64,000 bases of DNA from the NCBI RefSeq assembly GCF_017591425.1, contig NW_024464918.1:30222001-30286000 (forward strand), given 5' to 3'. A program made the translations under genes and the position numbers. Shown one piece after another: positions 56,365 through 64,000 of the stretch (the stretch's first letter is position 1; each line of letters opens with the position of its first letter). Below the pieces are notes generated by a model, which ran no database searches, was not told the DNA's origin, and was given only the letters and a program-made list of their open reading frames with translations. The stretch is from Ochotona curzoniae (lineage: Eukaryota; Chordata; Mammalia; Lagomorpha; Ochotonidae).

Positions 56365-59300
56365 GCAGTAATGTATTTAAGGGAAAGCTAGAGTTACAAT
56401 AGGCAGAGCATAGGAGAAATTACCTGGGTAGCTCTTAGTGAAGCCAGCTGGCATTAAAGAGTGGATTTCATCAGAGGCAAATAGTATTTGAAAGGTGTGA
56501 TGGAAATGACTGTTGAAATTTCCAAAACTTCAAGGTAAAGAGTTGAACCAAGGCTGCTGGTGGTGGTGGTGGCAGCAGTGTGAGTGTGGATGGAGTGAGA
56601 AGAAAAAGGTTAGCAGAAGAGGAGACTGAAATTGACTTTAGAATGATTCTATAAAACCAGCAACCATGTCCAAAGTAACTGGACAGTCAAGAAATCTGAA
56701 GAGCGTTTTATGAGAGAAGTGGGAAACCAGCATCAGAACATGACCCAGGGGAGCTGTAGTCCGTAACATGCTAACAGCACATGAGGGCCACTTAGAAAAG
56801 GCACTTGTGTTTCTTCCTCCATCGCTTAGGGGATGGGATGAACTCAATCAGAATGCCTGCCTACTTGTTGCATCTTCAAAACAGAGCATTAAAGATCCCA
56901 GTGCTAGCCAACAGCTGCCTCTAAGTGTCAAGCAGAAGGTTGACTGTGTGAGCTCCGTAAGCAGGACGCCTTCGGCTGGAATTCAGCGGGAAGCTGGGTC
57001 GCTTGTGTCTCCTGGGCTGCTGGTTGCTGCCCTGAGAGCGTGAGCATAATGCTGCTTCACTCAGAGACTGATAGAAATATTGATTGGAATAATTCATGAA
57101 AAAAAAACCACTTAGCCTTTCATATGCACTCCAGAGATGCTATCTTTGTTAATGTAAATAAAACATTTTCTGTTTTTGGCTGATCACGATTGTGGATAAA
57201 ATTCAATGATCAATGCACACAGCTCTCTCATTCTGGTCCACTTAGAGGCACAGGGCCATGATGGTGTGCATTCCTGATGGCACAGATGGGCTGGAAATCT
57301 CGCTGAAGTACTTAGAGACATTTAAAGTGTTGCAAGTGCTGACTGGCAGACCCACATTTCAAGGAGAGATCATCTTTGACTTACTGTTCATGATCCAAGA
57401 TGTAGATGAGGAAGTCCATACTATGATTAGGAAACTTACAGTCCTCGGCCTGAAGGATTTTTTGACCTTTCCTTTCTCATTTGACTTGTACTCCATTTTA
57501 ATTTAGTGCCACGGACGTGGAACTCTGCCAAGGCTGGGAGAACTGGAACGTGATCTCCTCTCAAGTATCGTTCCTAACGTGTTCGTGTTTTTCTAAGCCA
57601 ATCTTTCAGTACACTCACTTCCCTCACTCACCGCAGCCCAATGGCAGCAGTGCGGGAACCAGCCCTGTCGAAGAGGCAGTTGGCAGGGTAGAAAAAGCCT
57701 ATGGGCCATGCCAACATCTTCAACACTTCCTCAACTCACAAGACCTGGGGGAAAAACGTAGAACAGAATGACTTGATAAAGTGTTGAGAAATACTTTATG
57801 TTTGTAGGTAAGGTGAGCCCCGCCCAGGAATGAGCTGTCTTTGTTGCCTTTCTCCTAAGGGCGATTTCTTCATTCCCTCACACTAGATGCAGTTGAACGA
57901 TCTGACAGTTCCTTTACACTAACAGCAGCACTCGGCAATCTTGGTTCAAAGGTTCCAGAAGTTCCCTAGGTAATCACACTGTCGCAATTTTTCGGAATTT
58001 TGAGGAATTTGTATATGCAAAATCCAAAATTCCAGGATCTGGACTCTCACCATCCACATTACCGAGACACAGATGCAAGCACACACACACGACTACAGTG
58101 AAGTGTGGTCACTTCGTTTTATCCAGAGAGAAACGAAGTCACCCCCACAGGTGCCAGTAAGAAGCTCGAGAATGTTCTTGGAGAAAGGATATAAAGAAAA
58201 GGCAGGAAAAGAAGTTATAGAGGAGGGGAGGAAGGAAGTTTGGGTGCAGCACTGACAGGATGGCATGAGGTCTTGGGGGACATTGTGTTGTATGAAGGTT
58301 CTTGCACGGGGCCAAGATGTTTCATTCGTTTCTGTTTTTTCTTTTGTGCAAAATAAGCTCACTGGAGACTCAAAATCCCATTATCATTCTTTGTTTTTTT
58401 TTTTTAATGCTTGGAACTCCTTTCATTTCCCTTTATGCTAACTAAAAATTACCTTCTACTGTCTCTTCAATTGGCCAGAATTTCACTTCCATTTTCTTCA
58501 GGACAGATTGATGATATGCAAAATTGATATAGCAAGATGACATTGTCCATCTTCAGATAAGCCTCTCTGAGACAAATGTCCTAGTAGCTTGCCATTTTCC
58601 AAAGATATCTGAAATATACTTTCAAAACTGTGTGTGACTGTTCCTACCCTGACACACTCCGCTGCCATTGCCTGGGCAGAGCAAGGTGTGCAGTGAGACT
58701 GCACTTCATGGAAGCACCTCTGGGATGGGAGGAGTAAAATGACCACGGAGATGACACCTGTTTTTGCCTCCCCAGCATCTTCCTCCTCTTCCTGGATAAG
58801 CGTGTCTGAGTGCTGGTTGGTGGTCAGTGTTTTGTGGCATCTGGCCATGCTCAGTGGTGCTAAGCAGTTCAGGCGCTGCAACCCAGGAAGGTCAGGGTGG
58901 GCATGCCTTTGGATAGCTGGAGGGTGACCCTTAACCCGAAACCCTGCTGCTGAAAGCTGCTCTCCATGGTTTAACCCTATGGTGAATGAGCCTCTAGGGG
59001 AATGGAACCAACCCAGGGGAGATGAGAGAGGGAAATGAAGCCCCAAGTCTCCACAATGTCACATTAGACCCTGGATTAAGCTGAACTCTGAATTCCACAT
59101 AACATGTCTACTCACTTAAGCCAGGATGAACTGTCCCAGTTCCTGCCACTCCTGGCCATTTTCTTGAGCTGTAATATTGCATGCTGCAATAGCAGGAACA
59201 TTAATTGACACATGATTGTATACGTAAGACTACGATACTAGCAAGTTCTATAATTGCCTGGAAAAAAATCAGGAAACTACACAACTGGATTTCAAAATCC

Positions 59301-59394
59301 AAGTCTCTCCCGTCAAACATCGCATATTCCAGTATGTCGTGAGGGGTGAAGACAATGGGTTCTTTTTTGAGGGACATGATGGAGGTTTCAGGTG
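56365..59394. other. Repeat-poor interval, about 3 kb
   Basis: No recognised element or exon. Contains a (TGG)n run near 56559-56576, a short CA run near 58078, a T-run near 58395, and the longest open frame of the window (58498-59046, minus, 182 codons) with no known domain. Confidence 0.4.
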
Positions 59395-59715
59395 TCACCT
59401 TGGCTAGGCTGCTCGATCCAGAACGCCATCCTAGAAGGCAGATGAGTTGTTGTGCAGGTATTTGTGCGTGTGATTTAATCTCACCAACACTGACAGTCAG
59501 TTGACCTTAAGGAAAGCAAATTGTCTTCCGTAATGTGGGTGATTCTCATCTAATGGATAGAAGGCCAGAAGAGCTTTGCCAGGGAGGGAATCTGTCCCAA
59601 GATATGGTAGAAATCCCGCTTGCATTTCTGACCTGGCAGCCGACCCTACAGATTCCAGACTTTTCTCCGAGCCCAGGAATATGAGCCAGCTCCTTATAAT
59701 AAATCTATGCCCAAT
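59395..59715 (+). mobile_element. Ancient LTR-like interspersed repeat
   Basis: 'GCAAATTGTCTTCCGTAATG' with 'TGGGTGATTCTCATCTAATG' and the end 'CCAGCTCCTTATAATAAATC' resembles a common mammalian dispersed repeat (GCAGATTGCCCTCCATAATGTGGGTGGGCCTCATCCAATC ... GAGCCAATTCCTTATAATAAATCTC). I cannot name the family with certainty. The AATAAA near the end suits an LTR or retroposon 3' end. Confidence 0.5.
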
Positions 59716-59800
59716 AGACTAATAAATGTTATTATATATATTTATTAAATTAATATGTAATATAAGCATAAATTTAAATATTCAAGTATATATAAGGGTA
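59716..59800. repeat. AT-rich low-complexity block
   Basis: About 85 bp of mainly A and T (TTATATATATTTATTAAATT and similar), directly after the LTR-like end. Confidence 0.85.
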
Positions 59801-59876
59801 CTTCATATCTGTGCAAAATGCATTTAAAGGGTAACATTATTATGGCAAGAAAAAGACTTTGTGATTGATGCATGTG

Positions 59877-60006
59877 AGGATCTTACAAAAAATCATGGAA
59901 AATTCATATCTTAAAGCTAACTATGCATGAATCAAAACATATTTTTCCCAAAAATAAAATTAGCTTTTAATTCCCATTTTCTGTGAACTTCTGGAAGCCC
60001 CCTCAC
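59877..60006 (+). mobile_element. Full-length mariner-type MITE
   Basis: A 130-bp element with both termini: left 'AGGATCTTACAAAAAATCAT' with 'GGAAAATTCATATCTTAAA', centre 'CTATGCATGAATCAAAACAT', right 'TTTTAATTCCCATTTTCTGT' with 'GAACTTCTGGAAGCCCCCT'. The termini are imperfect inverted repeats. It has no transposase and is non-autonomous. A similar left-like terminus at 59796-59825 may be a second partial copy. Confidence 0.7.
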
Positions 60007-63000
60007 AGTTATCCATCAACAAGCCATCCCCTTGAAGGCTTCCCAAACCCCTGATAAGAAGGACGGAGCTCTAGGAATAAGGTCTGAAGGACAGATTTTC
60101 TGTGCAGTGCCTGCTTTAAAAAAAAAAACATGGTTTTTTCAAGGCGAAAAAAGATGGCAAAGGTTGTGAAACAATTCAAATCAATCATCGTTGTAATTTT
60201 TTCAAATGCAAGCTGACTTTGATCATCGCAGATAACACAACAGCGTTTATGTCGAGGAGCGGGAGGGAGTGTTGCTGTTCCCTCAGAGTTCTGCTGCAGC
60301 TAAGTGCGAGATAAAGTCCAGGAGGAGAACTGACCAGTTGCACTTCGGTTGCCCTGATTTCAGGAGCATCTTTTCTTGCATCTAGAGAATCTGCTTGTAG
60401 CACACAGCGCTGTTCAAAGCAACGTTGAGGGTAGCTGAGCGCTCAGCCGGGCTGCACACTGCAAGCCGCTGACGCCTGTGAAACTGCCCAAACCCAACGG
60501 GATAAATAATTCAGTTTCCCTGAAGGAGATGAGGGAAAAGGTTTGCTGGCTGATATGAAGGGAGGGCGCTCTGCTCCTCTGCTTTTAAAGGAGGCGAGCA
60601 CGTGCCAACTCCATCCTGCTTCTCAAGGAAACCATGAAATAGACTCACCCACAGCCACCTCTCTGCTTAATTCCTGTTCTACCGATATTAAAGGCCCAGA
60701 GAGATGAGTCCAATGGGTTTTCAGCTTGAACTATAAAAGCAGTTTCACAGAGACAATAGGAAGAACAGCAGGTCGGTTTGGAAAATTCTTTTTCTTTTGG
60801 TACCCTAGAAAACATGAAGCAGACACACAATGGCTTAATGAGTTCTATCTCCATACTGTGACAAATCTACAATTTGGCCATTGTAAAACTAATGATATGT
60901 TTCATTAATTTCATATGTTCTTTTAATAGGGTACTTGAAGGAAAGGCATTTTTGCTTTAGAAATTACAGCAAAGGCAAGCTGATAAAAGCCTCGAATTGG
61001 TCTTCAGTGTTTCCTGGAACACACCAGTAATATTCACTACCTTTTCGAACAGAGACAAATCTCAAAGCAAGCCTTTGTCCTCCTAGACATGATCCTGATC
61101 ATGGGAAAGTAGAAACCCTTGCCTCGTAGTCCCTCCCCAAAATCCTTAGCCACCTTTCCACAGCTTCCCCAGTGACACACAGTTTAAGTGCTTTTCACCA
61201 GCACGTTTGCACCTGGAAGTTCACGTTCTAGCTACTTGGGCACATTGCAGTAGCATCCTCTGTTCTATGAAAAATTTTCCAGGATCACTGTTTTTGAGAA
61301 GCAGATCCATAATCCCAGTCTCACCTCCCTTTTCACAAGTATCCCTATGTTGGATTTCCCTAGATGGGAATCCTTCAGGAGCAAGCTCCAGGCAAGGGTT
61401 TGAATACAAGCACCTCCTTCATGAGGGGATCCAGGAAGCACCTGTCGGGGGGCGGTGGGGAGAAATGAGAGAGGGAGGCTGGAAGAGCCACTGAAGAATA
61501 TCTTGGGGACAAGAGGGATGCAACCCGACCAGTGCAAAGCATACCTCCGAGTTACAGCACGGGGCACGAGGGGTAGTTATACAGCAACTGGCAGGTGCCA
61601 CAGGCTGAGGGCAGCTCTCTGGGGGAGTGAAATCCCACACTTGGGGCCTGCAGTGTCAGGGGATCGATGGAAGTGGTTAGGAGGAGGGCCTGCAAGGAGC
61701 AAGCCTGCAGCAGTGCCCATCAGCACGTGTGGGCTGACTGAGAGCAGAGAGGATGAGGGAGAGCAAATGTGGCTGCTAATGGTGCCAGAGGTCGCGTCGG
61801 GCCTCTAAGTCATTCACTCAGCAAACTCCTTTTTACCTCAATTATCCAAGTGCTACTATACACTGCCACATGGCGGACTTGTCAGAGCTGGTACTGGGAC
61901 CCATTCATCTGCCTCACTTCCCCTTTGCACTCAGAGGCTTGACAGTGATGGCTTTTACTGCACGGGGTCTTTGACTTTTGCTTGCTCTAGTATTCCAGTA
62001 CTTTGGCAGGTGGAGCTGGCAATCCCAGTTTGAAACAGGATGGGGCCAATGCCCTGACTTTCTTTGAAGACGCTGCTATCCCAATCTTGTGAATGGAAGA
62101 GAAAGGTTATAGGTAGGAAAGAGAAAACATTGATTGTAAGGAAAATCTGGTTGTAGTTTTCAGAAGTGGAGGAGGTAGGCTTTTTTGTTGGACAGTGTTT
62201 TCCTGAGGAATTGTCCACTGGTCCATGCCAACGCCTTTGCTATCAACATCTTAGCCACAGACTTAGTTGTCAGGACCCAGGGATTTTCCCTAGAGACAAT
62301 TTCAGCTGCTAATGCCCTTGTCTTGTGAGAAATCTCTGGGGAGACTTATGCTTGGTGTCTCTGCTTGTTGACTTGTATGAACTCATTATCCCTGTGCAGA
62401 GAAAACATTCATTTTATGACTTACGTCATAACTTTTGCCATGCATCTCACCTCCTGGAAGTGGGTTGCTGTGAAAGAGGGAGATGGGGGAAGTTCAAAGG
62501 GCATAGAAAGGAGGAGAAATGGTGGATTAAAGATGCAATCCAAGTTGAAACCAAAAAGAGAATCTAAGTTACCAAGTTGGTTTCCATAGAGGATGTGAAA
62601 TGTTTCCAGCACTTGTTAGCATGGCCCCAAGCTTAGTGCATGAGACATTCTGCAGGTTAACCATTGTCTCATGGATGGAACGTCTTAAGTTCTGGTTGGT
62701 ACTCCAGGGTGCAGCAGGACACTGGGCAGCACTCCTGGGCCTCCCTAGCAGTTATCTGCCACAATGCTCATCAAGTTTTCCAAAGGCTCAGGTCTTTCCA
62801 AGATGCAGATGCATGATATGTGGCTGTGCGTCCACCAATGTGGCTTCTGTGTAACCACACCCATACCATACACAGCTGCCAAAGGGAGCACGCAGATGTC
62901 CCAGGATGCTGCGGAGAAGAGAACAGCTGCTTGCTTCAGATAGTAAAAGAATGTAAACTGGGCTGAGCTTTTCTTTTGGCACAAGGACAAGGAATGCTCC

Positions 63001-63179
63001 AGTCTCCCACTGGCACTTAATTTATTTTTAGGTTTATTCGCTGCCGTTTGTCAGGTTTCTTGAGCCTGACCTGAAACTGACCTCTAAATAAACGTGATGG
63101 CAAACAGGGCCCCGAAACTCTATCTGCATGTTCTTTTGTCTTGAGAACTGTAAATCGGGGCATTAGGTGAATAGCACAG
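60007..63179. other. Repeat-poor interval, about 3.2 kb
   Basis: No recognised transposon or exon. 60240-60620 is locally richer in CpG and contains a 14-bp perfect palindrome. Stop-free frames of about 100-117 codons near 61265-61808 overlap on both strands. A weak L2/MIR-like stretch may occur near 61815-61875. Confidence 0.4.
60434..60447. other. 14-bp perfect palindrome GCTGAGCGCTCAGC
   Basis: Exactly self-complementary with a central GCGC. It sits in a CpG-bearing stretch. No specific factor is claimed. Confidence 0.95.
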
Positions 63180-63262
63180 CTTGGCTTGGTGTCATGGAAA
63201 GTGCTTTGGGCTGCGGCAAGGGCAGGATTTATGAAGCTGTCTGGCTAGGCTTGGGCAGAGCG
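63180..63262 (+). mobile_element. Possible MIR head remnant
   Basis: 'TTGGTGTCATGGAAAGTGCT' with 'TTGGGCTGCGGCAAGGGCAG' resembles the MIR 5' part (GTGTAATGGAAAGAGCACTGGGCT). Short; the rest of the element is not recognisable. Confidence 0.45.
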
Positions 63263-64000
63263 CCAGCTTCCACCTGCTTTCCAGACAGGGATGTGTGTAC
63301 TTGTCACACTGCTTAAGTAGCCAAATCCCCTCTCACTGGATGGAGGCCCTGGCGTCCTGGCCAAAGCTGAGTGCAGGTGCGGATCGGGTGGGCACTGACG
63401 GGAGGGCATGGATTGGGTCGTGCAGGGAGAGCCAACCAGGATTTAGCAAACCGATATATCACCAACTTTCTCTTTTCTGACTCTCCGGCGAAATCTCTTT
63501 CAAAACATTAATCTCTATTTCCAAAACATTGGAATGAAGTAATCTTGTGGGTTTGGCGAGCAAAGGAAAGTAAATCAATTTGTCCAGATTTAGAACTTTA
63601 TTTTTTAAAAAAAATGGATGGTGTCATCAAGTCAGGCAGTGGTTTAGTCTATCATCCGTATGCGGGCCACCTTTCAAAGAGAACATGGGGAATGTGGGGA
63701 AGCAGCTTAGTTAATGGGGCTGGAGCAACAGGCAGGGACCAGGGCCGTCTGAGGCAAACTGGGATGGGTGATGACCCCAGTCGTGAAGACTGACGCTGCC
63801 ACCCAGGGAATGTGGCATTACAGGGAGCATGTGGGTCAGGGGACCGCAGGAGCGCTTTGGTGGACTGCGCTAGCTCCAAGGAGCAGATGGCCCAGAATCC
63901 TCCGCAGGGTTGCTGTAGGGAAGTTGTTCTACCTCGTTCCCTCACTCTTCTTCTCAGAGTGCACCAGCTCAGCATCCCCTTGCTCTCCCTGGGGATGGGC
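63263..64000. other. Unassigned sequence to the window end
   Basis: GC-moderate sequence with no recognised element. The 107-codon minus-strand frame at 63652-63975 and its plus-strand partner at 63545-63793 show no known domain. Confidence 0.4.

Noticed and set aside
57258..57506. 82-codon plus-strand frame with a protein-like composition
   Set aside because: No recognisable family, splice sites or promoter; too short to separate from chance.
61815..61875. Possible reversed L2/MIR end ('CATTCACTCAGCAAACTCCT')
   Set aside because: Too short and diverged to separate from chance.
1..64000. A hidden operon, defence system or other undescribed gene system
   Set aside because: No run of long open frames, no conserved domains, and a typical mammalian repeat landscape throughout.

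Overview
This window reads as non-coding nuclear DNA from a lagomorph, most likely a pika (Ochotona) and less likely a rabbit or hare. The strongest evidence is about 25 copies of the tRNA-derived lagomorph C-repeat SINE. The youngest copies end in a 'CTGACTTTCCAATAAAAATAA' type tail and begin 'GGGCCCGGCGC', which I associate with pika rather than rabbit. Older pan-mammalian repeats (MIR, L2, MaLR LTRs, an ancient L1M) and mariner-type MITEs complete a mammalian repeat profile. I recognise no protein-coding exon, processed pseudogene, tRNA or other structural RNA gene. The longest open frame is 182 codons and matches no family I know. The window is best described as intergenic or deep-intronic sequence.

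Layout. 0-9 kb: two sense C-repeats, a mariner MITE, a short young C-repeat with a perfect 17-bp target-site duplication, an L2 remnant, three MaLR LTRs (two of them tail to tail), and a C-repeat nested in a mariner MITE. 10-20.4 kb: SINE-rich, with an inverted C-repeat pair, L2 and MIR remnants, a long A-tailed repeat that may be a LINE 3' end, and a second inverted SINE pair. 20.4-25.6 kb: almost free of recognisable repeats, with a strong G-quadruplex motif at 22.26 kb. 25.6-28.6 kb: two C-repeats, one carrying a (CG)n(CA)n tract, then a 3' fragment of ancient L1M. 28.6-34.6 kb: repeat-poor, with a perfect 26-bp tandem duplication and a very AT-rich block. 34.6-38.8 kb: MIR, mariner MITE fragments, an inverted SINE pair, a long L2 remnant and a MaLR LTR. 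38.8-45.2 kb: repeat-poor. 45.2-51 kb: MIR, C-repeats including a near-complete young copy at 46.5 kb, a MaLR fragment and a 5'-truncated L1 on the minus strand. 51-64 kb: repeat-poor apart from one sense C-repeat, a cluster of minus-strand C-repeats at 55.1-56.1 kb, a TA-rich microsatellite, an LTR-like fragment and a full-length mariner MITE.

No genes work together here. What can be read is the insertion history: old L2, MIR, MaLR and L1M remnants at the bottom, mariner MITEs, then successive waves of C-repeat SINEs, the youngest with intact duplications. I found no convincing undescribed biological system. Boundaries were placed by eye against remembered consensus features and may be off by tens of bases.
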